Source: Physella acuta (Eukaryota; Mollusca; Gastropoda; Physidae). Taken from it: a DNA stretch of 64,000 bases. Positions 50,634 to 62,140 of the stretch are shown one piece after another; position 1 is the first letter of the stretch; every line of letters starts with the position of its first letter. A program made the position numbers and the translations under genes. Under the pieces are notes generated by a model. It was not told the origin of the DNA. It did not search any database and was given only the letters and a program-made list of their open reading frames with translations. Location of the stretch: positions 1,157,501 to 1,221,500 of the forward strand of contig NW_026731827.1 of NCBI RefSeq assembly GCF_028476545.1, in the 5' to 3' direction.

Positions 50634-51042
50634 AACGTGTGTTATGGACATTCGGCTAACTTGTTGGCGAGACTCAATGGTTCACAACCTAAAGATATTT
50701 TTACCAACATCAACCTCCCTACAGATGACCTACGTGCAGTCATCCCTTCCCTCGTTCAGAGCGACCGTCCCGATGTTTTCTATGTAAGTTTCTCTTCAAA
50801 ACAATATATACGTATACACAGTTTTAAAAAAATAGTTTATTTGTTTTGAAATCGTACACTAGCTGATCGGCATAGCCGCAAGTTGGGTTGTTGGACATCA
50901 CGGTGTAAGTGGAGAAAACACTAACCGTGATAACGAATATAAAGGTATGCAAAAGAAACTGCACATATTACAAACATGACTACATTTTAAAAATCACTAT
51001 TGTAATTGTCCTTTTTGCGTTGCAGTGTTAACTGGACATTGA
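50634..51042 (+). CDS. Possible three-exon gene tail, unrecognised
   Basis: 50634-50783 (AG before it, TAT|GTAAGT after) encodes NVCYGHSANLLARLNGSQPK and onward to DVFY. 50863-50944 (CTAG before, AAAG|GTATGC after) encodes LIGIAASWVVGHHGVSGENT and onward. 51026-51042 (TTGCAG before) adds VLTGH and a stop. Phases agree (0, then 1). The composition is protein-like and the donors are strong, yet I recognise no family and found no upstream exon. It could be the end of an unseen gene, a retained fragment, or chance. Confidence 0.3.
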
Positions 51043-51109
51043 AATGCAGCGTCCTAACAGGTCTTCACGTAGGTTACAAACAGCCCACCCATTCTTTTGG
51101 TATATGCCT

Positions 51110-51850
51110 ACAGCTAGTCTTTTATTTGAGACTTGCGAAACTTACACTCAGGTGGCAGAAAAAGTCGGCGCAGGTTGGATTTAACATCACACCGATAAAG
51201 ACAAAAGTACTGAAGATTAACGCCATCAGCACTGGAGGGTCACACTTTGTGAAGTCCCCTTGGATGAAAAGCAGTCCTTTACCTACTGAGGTAGCGTTGA
51301 CGAACATCGGGGAAGAACAGATACGGATGTTGCCTTCACACAGTAAAAGAATATCTGGACTTCCAGTGAGCTCTCCTTGTTCATCAATATGTGCCTGCTC
51401 AACTTTAACGTAAAATCAGTGTTGTTGTATTAGGCGGAGACTTGGAGGATGAAAAGGACGACCATTGGTAAAGTCCAGAGTTTTAAAACAGCTGCCTCAG
51501 ACGAATACTCGGGATCAACTATCCCCACACCATCACCAACGTTCACGTATAGGAAACGGCAGGGTAAATTTCCGCTGAAGAAGATATTAGGAAAAGAAGA
51601 TGGATATGGATAGGGCGCACACTACGCAGACCGTCAACCAATATCGCCAGGCAGGCATTGAGATGGAACTCACAAGGAAAGCGCAAAAGAAGTCAACCAA
51701 GTAATACCTGGTGATGGGACATAGAAGCGAAAACCAGAAAGATAGGCTTTACCCGGAGTCAGGTTGAGAAAATGACAAAGGACACTTGAAATCTTTGGTT
51801 GGCGGTCCATACCCCAGCAGGGGTGACGGGCAGTAATGTGATATGATGAT
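51110..51850 (+). pseudogene. Degenerate LINE 3' end (non-LTR retrotransposon)
   Basis: LRLAKLTLRWQKKSAQ and ITPIKTKVLKIN match the late reverse-transcriptase region of animal non-LTR elements. Further on, in another frame, [19 protein letters not shown] matches the basic C-terminal tail of the same proteins. The element ends in an ATGATGATGAACTT-type tail (about 51843). Frame changes and stops between the blocks show it is dead and 5'-truncated. Family likely RTE/Nimb-like, not assigned. Confidence 0.7.
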
Positions 51851-52056
51851 GAACTTAAATTAAAAGGCTAAGTAGAGTTTAGATAGCATTGTTTGCCTGA
51901 TTAGGAAATATAATCTTGCCTACTTGATTTTTTTTAAACAATTACGGTACAGGAAAGACGATTGTTGTGTTTTGATCACATGATCAGTCGATCTATTTAT
52001 ATAATACCACTGTCAACCAGTCAGTTTTTTTAAACTACTGCGGCAACAACCGTTGA

Positions 52057-52089
52057 ATGAAAAACCCGAACACTCGACGTTATTTCTAA
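52057..52089 (+). promoter_or_regulatory. Upstream open reading frame of malic enzyme
   Basis: ATG AAA AAC ... TTC TAA, ten codons, ends five bases before the malic enzyme ATG at 52095. It would sit in the 5' UTR if transcription starts upstream of 52057, and could limit initiation at the main start. Confidence 0.4.
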
Positions 52090-52094
52090 AAAAC

Positions 52095-55000
52095 ATGTCA
52101 AACTTAACTGAGTGTAATTCTAAACAGGAAATACGAAGCAATATGCCTCCCAAACAAACTACAACAGCCCGAACCAGAGTTCATGGTATCGAAATTTTGC
52201 GAGATCCAGTCCTAAACAAAGTGAGTTCTTCTACTTCTTACCTTTGCCTTTATTAAAATTTAAGCTACTCACTCTCAATAGATTCTCTAGACTCTTGCTA
52301 CTTCTCACCCGTCTTTTCTTCTTTAGACTAGATTCTAGATTTAGAATCTAGATCTAGATCTATATGTTTTAAATATTTTTATCAATATCTTTCCTAATAG
52401 TAGAATCTAACTAACTATTACTAATATTATAAAAAAAATAGCCTAACTTACTAAACTTAGTAACTAATTTCTCGAGAGAAGACTAGTCACTATGTAATAC
52501 TAATATGTATGTACCGGTTTAGAATAGATTAGCATTTCGGTTTTAGTTTTAGACTTAGACTCAATACATCTGTCCTAGATCTAGATTAGATCTAGACTTT
52601 CTCTAGAGCCTAATCTAGTATCTAGATTTCTAGATCTAGCATCTAGATTTCTAGATCTACCTCCTACAGTCACTTCACAAGACTAACTATAAGACACTAG
52701 ATTTTTATGAGTTAAATAGTAATTTAGATTTGATAAATGAAAATATTTTCCATGTTTAGGGCTAACTTACATTTTTATTCAAAACCCCAATTCAACCAAA
52801 CCTGGGAGCTTCAATGATGTCAAAAGGTGTTAGTTTTTGTTAAAGTTGGGGGGGTTCTGGCAAATGGTGACGAAGTGCGGCAATGCGGGATCACAAAATA
52901 GAGTGACACCTAATTTGACGTCCCCTAATTTTAACGGAAAGACCTATACACTAGTGATTTAGTATGCAGTAATCCCTCGGTCATCGCTGGTAAAGGTTAG
53001 TTAATATGGGCCCAGAGCCGGCCGCGATAAGTAACAAAAAAAAAAACCGCGAAGTAGCGTTACTGTCGCATTTTTAGCATAAGTACAATCATTTGTGTGT
53101 GTATAAATATCAATAAGTGTATTATAAGTGTTTACTGCTTATAAAAGACCACGATCCTCAAGTCTGGCCTTGTTTAAAAATATATGACCATCGTGTGAAT
53201 AAGATTTTTAAGATATCTATCTTTTTGTTTGTAAAGGAAACGCTTGATGAACACGCAGATGTTGTGTATTAGCCGACTGAAGTAAATATTTGTAACCTTA
53301 ATTATGTTTTTAAATTCCATTTATTTACGAAATTTAAGAACAACTTTATCAAAACGATCCGGCACGCTGTTTGTATGTGCCTAGCTGTTGCCGCACCCAA
53401 TGACTTGCTTTACCGAACTTTGACCTACTAATCTTGTAACTGTTGAGGAAAATTTTGATGCAGAGACTAAGTTTCAGTGGAACATTTTTATACTTATCTC
53501 AATCAGATTTCCGCGTCTTAAAATACACAACATCTCTAAAGCGAAGTCATGTATTTGTCATTAGGGATCTATGATAAACCCGGGGGAAAAACAAATAACT
53601 TGGCTACTTCAGTCTAGCTGTAAAGGAAATGTCTATTTTTAAAACCTGCTTTGTCATTGTGAGGAGTGATTTGAATTGTACCACGGCACATATAAAGATC
53701 GTATATCACAAATAAGCTGCCGGTTAGATGTTTAATTCAATAGCCTGGCCTATTTTTTTAAAATTGGATCGTGGATAAAACTGCCATCTCAGCACGTTCT
53801 TTTTAAAAACCTCAATGTACTATGTAATGTAGGCTAATGTTGCACCATCGCAGCCCCCCCCCCCCCCATTTCCAGCTAACCCAAACAAAGCTTCAGTCTA
53901 GATCTAGATGTCGCTTTAATGAACGATTAGAGTAATGCGTGGGTGAAGACACTACAAACGCCTATTTGTTTATTGTCAACCGGTTCACTAATGTTAGGAC
54001 TGTTTAATGTAGCCTATTATTTACTTTTACGCTAAAGACCATGTACCACAAAAACCATGCCCCTCAAAGATCATGCGCCGTAACGATCAAGCACCACAAA
54101 GATCATGTCCCACAATGATCAAGCACAGTAACGATCATACACCAAAAAGATCATGTCCCGCAATGATCATGTCCCACAATGATCATGTAATACTCAAATT
54201 ATGTTTCTCATATAAAATGTCGCACGTATAACATGTAACACATATATCTTATGCAACACAAACGTCGTCCTCCAAAAAACCATGCCCCACAAAGATCATA
54301 TACCAAAAAGATCAGGCCCCATTAAGATCATGAAAAAATATGCCATACAAAGATCACGCTAGTACTATGCATGTAAAAAGCTGATATACTCGACCAATCT
54401 CTCACACAGACGCTGTAGCACTGGGCAGTACACACGAAATCCTTCTTTTGTATTACCTGTTGATGGTGTTTAGCCTACCCAGATTACACACTAAAAAGAT
54501 CAGGCCCCATTAAGATCATGAAAAAATATGCCATACAAAGATCACGCTAGTACTATGCATGTAAAAAGCTGATATACTCGACCAATCTCTCACACAGACG
54601 CTGTAGCACTGGGCAGTACACACGAAATCCTTCTTTTGTATTACCTGTTGATGGTGTTTAGCCTACCCAGATTACACACTAATAGATAACCGATAGTGTG
54701 CATCTGTTCACACATACTTGTACATACAGATAATTAAACGTCGGTGTAGTTAGTTGCTTTAAACGAAGATCACTTGTATTTTATTGCTAGAGTTACCTAA
54801 GAAGAATAGCATCTCCTGAAAAGCTGAATTTTAAAATATAGATCTATAACGTGTATTCTTCTACTTCGTTTTTTACTCTAATATTGATGGGTATTTCATC
54901 CAACACTATTAAAAATGACGTGTCAGTTTGTTATGTGCCATATGGTTCGCTGACTCCGACTACAGCTTGATTTACTTTCTGGATTTGCTTTCATGGCCTC

Positions 55001-55862
55001 AGAGTTTCTTCCATGCAGCCCCCCACCCCACCCCCACCCCACCCCACCAAAACGTCTACCGCCCTTTTCCCCTCCCCAAACGAAAAAAAAATTAAATAGA
55101 AAATATATCATTTTCGGTGTCCGCCTCTGACCACACAATTTCTGTACATTTTGAGATTTTACCACACAATCTCCGTAAATGTCCAGAAATGGCGGTATAG
55201 GTCTAAGAGAGGAACTCAACGTATTTTTGGCTAATATCACATTGACATATTTGATCCGATTAATTGTATCACATTCCTCACTTCCTACGTATTACGGTCA
55301 GATCGACACTACTCGCGGTTTTTGCATTGCTACTACATGTTGCTTGAGAAGAAACCATGTAAAGCCTTGTGTATAACAAAAAATCAATAATTTGCTTGGT
55401 ATTTGTTTGTTGTTCAAGTTCTAGTGCAATATAATATGGTATTCAAGTTAAACGGTGAACATTTATGTGCCTAATGCATCTTATTTGTATGTTTTTGTGT
55501 TCAATACAAAAATAAACAACACGTTTAATAATGACTTGATTTTTCCCACAATGACATCATATCCGGTATGTTTGACAGGGAATGGCCTTCACGTTAGAAG
55601 AACGTCAAATGCTCGGCATCCATGGACTCCTGCCCCCCGCTCTGCTGGACCAGGACCAGCAGGTGTACCAGATCATGCAGAACTTCCACCGCTGGGAGAA
55701 CGACCTTGACCGCTTCATCTTCATGCAGGGCGTGCAGGACCGCTCGGAGAAGCTCTTCTACCGCGTCATCACGGAGAACGTCGAGCTGATGATGCCCATC
55801 ATCTACACGCCAACGGTGGGCCTGGCCTGTCAGAAGTACGGCATGATCTTCAGGAAGCCCAG
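52095..55862 (+). CDS. Malic enzyme, first two coding exons (partial)
   Basis: Exon 52095-52220 (42 codons, ends ACAAA|GTGAGT) and exon 55579-55862 (TTTGACAG before, CCCAG|GTAATC after, phase 2). Joined they read RVHGIEILRDPVLNK then GMAFTLEERQMLGIHGLLPP, on to MPIIYTPTVGLACQKYGM and FRKPR. This is the N-terminal domain of animal malic enzymes, which convert malate to pyruvate and CO2 with NAD(P)+. Tyr118 in YTPTVG corresponds to the catalytic Tyr of the human enzymes. The first 30 residues are not an obvious mitochondrial presequence, so a cytosolic NADP form is likely, but cofactor type needs the missing exons. No further malic enzyme exon was found to 64000, so the following intron exceeds 8.1 kb. 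Confidence 0.95.
54055..54303. repeat. Degenerate short repeat, CCACAAAGATCATG type
   Basis: About a dozen imperfect 14-18 bp units with GATCATG or GATCAAGC, in malic enzyme intron 1. Confidence 0.75.
54304..54680. repeat. Perfect 188-bp tandem duplication
   Basis: The block beginning AAAAAGATCAGGCCCCATTA (54305) recurs 188 bases on with no difference I could see, ending CCCAGATTACACACTAA. Recent duplication or an assembly artefact. Confidence 0.9.
54990..55135 (-). mobile_element. Fragment of the G/C-run hAT family
   Basis: AGTTTCTTCCATGCAGCCCC then CCCCACCCC runs, GTCTACCGCCC and TGTCCGCC, matching parts of the 19415 and 42350 copies. One end is missing. Confidence 0.55.
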
Positions 55863-56900
55863 GTAATCTCTTACTTGTAAGGGGTGAGGTAATCTCTTGT
55901 GGGGGCCAGGGTGAGGTAATCTCTTGCTTGTGGGGGTAAGGGTGAGGTAATCTCTTACTTGTGGGGGCCAGGGTGAGGTAATCTCTTGTGGGGGCCAGGG
56001 TGAGGTAATCTCTTGCTTGTGGGGGTAAGGGTGAGGTAATCTCTTGTGGAGGTAAGGGTGAGGTAATCTCTTGTGGGGGTAAGGTAATCTCTTACTTGTG
56101 GGGGTAAGGGTGAGGTAATCTCTTACTTGTGGGGGTAAGGGTGAGGTAATCTCTTGTGGGGGTAAGGGTGAGGTAATCTCTTGTGGGGGTAAGGGTGAGG
56201 TAATCTCTTGTGGGGGTAAGGGTGAGGTAATCTCTTACTTGTGGGGGCCAGGGTGAGGTAATCTCTTGCTTGTGGGGGTAAGGGTGAGGTAATCTCTTGC
56301 TTGTGGGGGTAAGGGTGAGGTAATCTCTTGTGGGGGTAAGGTTGAGGTAATCTCTTACTTGTGGGGGTAAGGGGTGAGGTATTTCTTGTGGGGGTAAGGG
56401 TGGGGTAATCTCTTACTTGTGGGGGTAAGGGTGAGGTAATCTCTTACTTGTGGGGGTAAGGATGAGGCAATCTCTTACTTGTGGGGGTAAGGGGTGAGGT
56501 ATTTCTTGTGGGGGTAAGGGTGGGGTAATCTCTTACTTGTGGGGGTAAGGGTGAGGCAATCTCTTACTTGTGGGGGCCAGGGTGAGGTAATCTCGTGCTT
56601 GTGGGGGTAAGGATGAGGCAATCTCTTACTTGTGGGGGTAAGGGGTGAGGTATTTCTTGTGGGGGTAAGGGTGGGGTAATCTCTTACTTGTGGGGGTAAG
56701 GGTGAGGCAATCTCTTACTTGTGGGGGCCAGGGTGAGGTAATCTCGTGCTTGTGGGGGTAAGGATGAGGCAATCTCTTACTTGTGCGGGTAAGGGGTGAG
56801 GTAATCTCTTACTTGTGCGGGTAAGGGATGAGATAACTCCTACTAAGTGTAAGGGGTGAGGTAATCTCTTACTTGTGGGGGTAAGGGATGAGGTAACCTG
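55863..56900. repeat. Minisatellite seeded at the malic enzyme splice donor
   Basis: Starts at the exon 2 donor (AG|GTAATCTCTTACTTGT). About 36 units of 24-31 bp follow, each with GTGAGGTAATCTCTT and usually GGGGTAAGG. Units with and without an ACTTG insert alternate. Each unit carries a copy of the true donor AG|GTAATC and often a second donor-like GG|GTAAGG. Confidence 0.95.
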
Positions 56901-56989
56901 CTCGTTGTAGTGTCTGGATAGGGTAAATGACGCTCTGGAATATTTTAACAATAATCCTCTGAATTGGTTATCTGTTTACCTACTGCTAC

Positions 56990-57190
56990 TCAATTCATCT
57001 ACAGCTCAGTCAACACCCTCTGTGGTCAACACCCTCTGTGTAGCAAACTACCTCCGTAGTCAACACCCTATGTAGTAGTAGTAACACCCTCCGTAGTCAA
57101 CGCCCTTTGTAGTCAACACCCTCTGTAGTCAACACCCTCTGTGTAGCAAACACCCTCTGTAGTCAACACCCTCTGTAGTAACGCCCTCAG
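56990..57190. repeat. CAACACCCTCTGTAGT-type short tandem repeat
   Basis: About ten imperfect 15-21 bp units with GTAGTCAACACCCTC or GTGTAGCAAACACCCTC. Confidence 0.85.
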
Positions 57191-57439
57191 TGACAACAAA
57201 GTAGAAACTCGTCTTATTGATCTGCTGGAAATGCCGTATGGTTTGTTGCGTAAGAGTGGCAGTGGGAGAGATGATGATGTAAGGTTATAGAAGAACACCA
57301 GCGTTCATTCAATCTTTCTGACAAGAGTTAGTTGTTTACAGTAGTCTTTCATTACATCACTAGCCCTAGGTAGTAATTGATGAGGAAGACTGATATTTGC
57401 TTAGGAGATCCAATGCTATGGCCCAGTATAGCTTGTACT

Positions 57440-58728
57440 AAAACTGGATGGTGGGTAGGTTTACGTAACGGGGTAGGTGGTAAGACTAGCGATGGTGCTA
57501 TGGTTAGGTTTACTTAACGGTGTGGATGGTAGGCCTAGCGATGGTGCTATGGTTAGGTTTACTTAACGGTGTGGATGGTAGGCCTAGCGATGGTGCTATG
57601 GTTAGGTTTACTTAACGGTGTGGATGGTAGGTCTAGCGGTGGTGTTATGGTTAGGTTTACTTAACGGTGTGGATGGTAGGTCTAGCGGTGGTGTTATGGT
57701 TAGGTTTACTTAACGGTGTGGATGGTAGGCCTAGCGATGGTGCTATGGTTAGGTTTACTTAACGGTGTGGATGGTAGGGCTAGCGGTGGTGTTATGGTTA
57801 GGTTTACGTAACGGTGTGGATGGTAGGCCTAGCGATGGTGCTATGGTTAGGTTTACTTAACGGTGTGGATGGTAGGTCTAGCGGTGGTGTTATGGTTAGG
57901 TTTACGTAACGGTGTGGATGGTAGGCCTAGCGATGGTGCTATGGTTAGGTTTACTTAACGGTGTGGATGGTAGGCCTAGCGATGGTGCTATGGTTAGGTT
58001 TACTTAACGGTGTGGATGGTAGGCCTAGCGATGGTGCTATGGTTAGGTTTACTTAACGGTGTGGATGGTAGGCCTAGCGATGGTGCTATGGTTAGGTTTA
58101 CTTAACGGTGTGGATGGTAGGGCTAGCGGTGGTGCTATGGTTAGGTTTACTTAACGGTGTGGATGGTAGGCCTAGCGATGGTGCTATGGTTAGGTTTACT
58201 TAACGGTGTGGATGGTAGGGCTAGCGGTGGTGCTATGGTTAGGTTTACTTAACGGTGTGGATGGTAGGCCTAGCGATGGTGCTATGGTTAGGTTTACTTA
58301 ACGGTGTGGATGGTAGGCCTAGCGATGGTGCTATGGTTAGGTTTACTTAACGGTGTGGATGGTAGGGCTAGCGGTGGTGCTATGGTTAGGTTTACTTAAC
58401 GGTGTGGATGGTAGGCCTAGCGATGGTGCTATGGTTAGGTTTACTTAACGGTGTGGATGGTAGGGCTAGCGGTGGTGCTATGGTTAGGTTTACTTAACGG
58501 TGTGGATGGTAGGGCTAGCGGCGGTGCTATGGTTAGGTTTACGTAACGGGGTGGCTGGTAGGCCTAGCGATGGTGCTATGGTTAGGTTTACTTAACGGTG
58601 TGGATGGTAGGGCTAGCGGTGGTGCTATGGTTAGGTTTACTTAACGGTGTGGATGGTAGGGCTAGCGGCGGTGCTATGGTTAGGTTTACGTAACGGGGTG
58701 GCTGGTAGGCCTAGCGATGGTGCTATGA
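57440..58728. repeat. 49-bp minisatellite, about 26 copies
   Basis: ATGGTTAGGTTTACTTAACG recurs every 49 bases (57549, 57598 and so on), continuing GTGTGGATGGTAGG(C/G)CTAGCG(A/G)TGGTGCT. Two main variants (GGCCTAGCGATGG and GGGCTAGCGGTGG) are interspersed. Confidence 0.97.
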
Positions 58729-59193
58729 CAGTTTGAGAGGGTGGTGGAAATCACTGATTAAGTTTGTCAGATTTTAAATCATGTAACAAGAAAACGATAT
58801 AGAGTCGGGTTCCATAGGACATGTGGAATGACCAACTGCTACTGACAGAGAGATCACGTGACAAATGACAAGTTCCGGTGCAGACTGTCAGTCATTAACA
58901 TGATTAAACAGTTATTGGCCAGAGCCAGTGTTAAGAACACGGTCGATCAGATTCCTATTTCTCGAAAAATTTATGCGTTCCCCGGCATCTGGGAAGGGGG
59001 GGGGGGAGAGTTAAGTTTTACGTCCTCGTTAACTTGACACAACATAATATATTTCAACAACTTCCCCCTATTTATCAGTGGGAAAAATATTTAAACATTA
59101 AATATGTCGGTGATCGATTATTTATCAAACGCGCATCTAAGAGTGTGTGGGTGGATGGGGGGGGGGGGGGGGTGTTGGTAGGCACGATGTGTG
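58729..59193. other. Spacer between minisatellites
   Basis: Unique-looking sequence with G runs at about 58994 and 59158. No exon supported. Confidence 0.4.
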
Positions 59194-59452
59194 ATGTCCG
59201 GAGATTCAGACGTTGTGGTGTGTAACGACGCCGTTCAACCACTGTTAAAATATTTGAAAACATCCATGCTAGGCTGTGTTGAGGTGGGAGCCGCTACATT
59301 TGTCCACACACAGAAACAGCTCTGTCATTTGTACACCGAGTGTGTGTTGGTGAACTTTAACCCCATTGTCCTGGTGTTGACTGTCCTCGTTGTGACTGTC
59401 ATCGTGGTCCGGGTGCTGACTGTCTGGAAGACTTGTCTGGAACATACCCGGT
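59194..59452 (+). CDS. Possible first exon with one membrane segment
   Basis: ATG at 59194 opens 86 codons with GC-rich, gene-like codon use, ending ACCCG|GTAAAAC, a possible phase-2 donor. Residues about 53-75 (PIVLVLTVLVVTVIVVRVLT) form a strong membrane segment followed by a basic WKTCLEH. An N-terminal anchor of an ER enzyme (for example sphingosine-1-phosphate lyase type) is one speculative reading. No following exon was found before 64000, and it would be nested in the malic enzyme intron. The 29-bp minisatellite starts at its end. Confidence 0.35.
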
Positions 59453-61819
59453 AAAACCGGTCTGTAGGTAAAACACGGGTCTGTTGGATCATGTCGGTAA
59501 AACACGGGTCTGTTGGATCATGTCGGTAAAACACGGGTCTGTTGGATCATGTCGGTAAAACACGGGTCTGTTGGATCACGGCGGTAAAACACGGGTCTGT
59601 CGGATCACGTCGGTAAAACACGGGTCTGTTGGATCATGTCGGTAAAACACGGGTCTGTTGGATCATGTCGGTAAAACACGGGTCTGTTGGATCACGGCGG
59701 TAAAACACGGGTCTGTCGGATCACGGCGGTAAAACACGGGTCTGTCGGATCACGTCGGTAAAACACGGGTCTATTGGATCATGTCGGTAAAACACGGGTC
59801 TGTTGGATCACGTAGATAAAACATGGATCTGTTGGATCACGGCGGTAAAACACGGGTCTGTTGGATCACGGGGGTAAAACACGGGTCTGTCGGATCACGG
59901 CGGTAAAACACGGGTCTGTTGGATCACGGCGGTAAAACACGGGTCTGTTGGATCACGTAGGTAAAACACGGGTCTGTCGGATCACGTCGGTAAAACACGG
60001 GTCTGTCGGATCACGTCGGTAAAACACGGGTCTGTTGGATCACGGCGGTAAAACACGGGTCTGTCGGATCACGTCGGTAAAACACGGGTCTGTCGGATCA
60101 CGTAGGTAAAACACGGGTCTGTTGGCTCACGGCGGTAAAACACGGGTCTGTCGGATGAATCGCGTCGGTAAAACACGGGTCTGTCGGATGAATCACGTCG
60201 GTAAAACACGGGTCTGTCGGATCACGGCGGTAAAACACGGGTCTGTCGGGTCACGGCGGTAAAACACGGGTCTGTCGGGTCACGGCGGTAAAACACGGAT
60301 CTGTCGGATCACGTCGGTAAAACACGGGTCTGTCGGATCACGTAGGTAAAACACGGGTCTGTTGGCTCACGGCGGTAAAACACGGGTCTGTCGGATGAAT
60401 GACGTCGGTAAAACACGGGTCTGTTGGATCACGGCGGTAAAACACGGGTCTGTCGGTTTACGGCGGTAAAACACGGCTCTGTCGGTTTACGGCGGTAAAA
60501 CACGGCTCTGTCGGTTTACGGCGGTAAAACACGGCTCTATCGGTTTACGGCGGTAAAACACGGCTCTGTCGATTTACGGCGGTAAAACACGGCTCTGTCG
60601 ATTTACGGCGGTAAAACACGGGTCTGTTGGATCACGGCGGTAAAACACGGGTCTGTTGGCTCACGGGGGTAAAACACGGGTCTGTCGGATCACGTCGGTA
60701 AAACACGGGTCTGTTGGATTACGGCGGTAAAACACGGGTCTGTTGGATCACGGCGGTAAAACACGGGTCTGTTGGATCACGTAGGTAAAACACGGGTCTG
60801 TCGGATCACGTCGGTAAAACACGGGTCTGTTGGATCACGGCGGTAAAACACGGGTCTGTTGGCTCATGGCGGTAAAACACGGGTCTGTCGGATCACGTCG
60901 GTAAAACACGGGTCTGTCGGATCACAGCGGTAAAACACGGGTCTGTCGGATCACGGCTGTAAAACACGGATCTGTCGGATCACGTCGGTAAAACACGGGT
61001 CTGTTGGATCACGTCGGTAAAACACGGGTCTGTCGGATCACGTCGGTAAAACACGGGTCTGTCGGTTTACGGCGGTAAAACACGAGTCTGTCGGATCACG
61101 TCGGTAAAACACGGGTCTGTCGGATCACGTCGGTAAAACACGGGTCTGTCGGATCACGTAGGTAAAACACGGGTCTGTTGGCTCACGGCGGTAAAACACG
61201 GGTCTGTCGGATGAATCACGTAGATAAAACACGGGTCTGTTGGATCACGTCGGTAAAACACGGGTCTGTCGGATCACGGCGGTAAAACACGGGTCTGTCG
61301 GGTCACGGCGGTAAAACACGGGTCTGTCGGGTCACGGCGGTAAAACACGGATCTGTCGGATCACGTCGGTAAAACACGGGTCTGTCGGATCACGTAGGTA
61401 AAACACGGGTCTGTTGGATCACGTCGGTAAAACACGGGTCTGTCGGATCACGTAGGTAAAACACGGGTCTGTCGGTTTACGGCGGTAAAACACGGGTCTG
61501 TCGGATCACGTCGGTAAAACACGGGTCTGTCGGATCACGTCGGTAAAACACGGGTCTGTCGGATCACGTAGGTAAAACACGGGTCTGTTGGCTCACGGCG
61601 GTAAAACACGGGTCTGTCGGATGAATCACGTCGGTAAAACACGGGTCTGTCGGATCACGTCGGTAAAACACGGGTCTGTTGGATCACGGCGGTAAAAGAC
61701 GGGTCTGTCGGGTCACGGCGGTAAAACACGGGTCTGTCGGATCACGTCGGTAAAACAGGGGTCTGTCGGATCACGTCGGTAAAACACGGGTCTGTCGGAT
61801 CACGTCGGTAAAACACGGG
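59450..61819. repeat. 29-bp minisatellite, about 81 copies
   Basis: GGTAAAACACGGGTCTGTCG then GATCACGTC, period 29 (59525 to 59554). Variants in the last bases (ATCACGTC, ATCACGGC, TTTACGGC, GATGAATCACGTC) recur in the same order in places, giving higher-order blocks. CpG-rich compared with its surroundings. Confidence 0.97.
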
Positions 61820-61845
61820 TGAAATGCTAGACTGGTATATTACGT

Positions 61846-62062
61846 CAGGGGTCTCCAAACTTTTCAGTCCGAAAGCCGCATTAATTATCAAATTTCAGTT
61901 CGGGGGCCAGTTTCTTCCGGGCATGTCTTTGATTTTTCTGGGCAAAGTTCCTCAGCCATCACCAACAAACGTTTTTTCCGTGGACAAAAAGATCTCCGCG
62001 GGCCGGATGAGAGGACCTCGCGGGCCGCATCCGGCCCGCGGGCCGTAGTTTGGAGACCCCTG
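61846..62062. mobile_element. hAT mini-element with perfect ends
   Basis: CAGGGGTCTCCAAAC at the left, GTTTGGAGACCCCTG at the right, flanked by the exact 8-bp duplication TATTACGT (61838-61845 and 62063-62070). GC-rich interior with GCGGGCCG. 217 bp; ends and duplication are intact, so recent. Confidence 0.95.
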
Positions 62063-62082
62063 TATTACGTCATACCGGTTAG

Positions 62083-62140
62083 CAGTGTTTCTTCCAGGCT
62101 TTTTTCTTGGGGGGAAAGGGGGGGGGGCTGAAAGAAACTG
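62083..62140. mobile_element. 58-bp hAT micro-element
   Basis: CAGTGTTTCTTCCAGG...CTGAAAGAAACTG, flanked by the exact 8-bp duplication CCGGTTAG (62075-62082 and 62141-62148). It is the shortest member of the G-run family at 19415. Confidence 0.88.

Noticed and set aside
59450-61819. 29-bp repeats considered as CRISPR-like
   Set aside because: The period equals the unit, with no spacers; it is a minisatellite.
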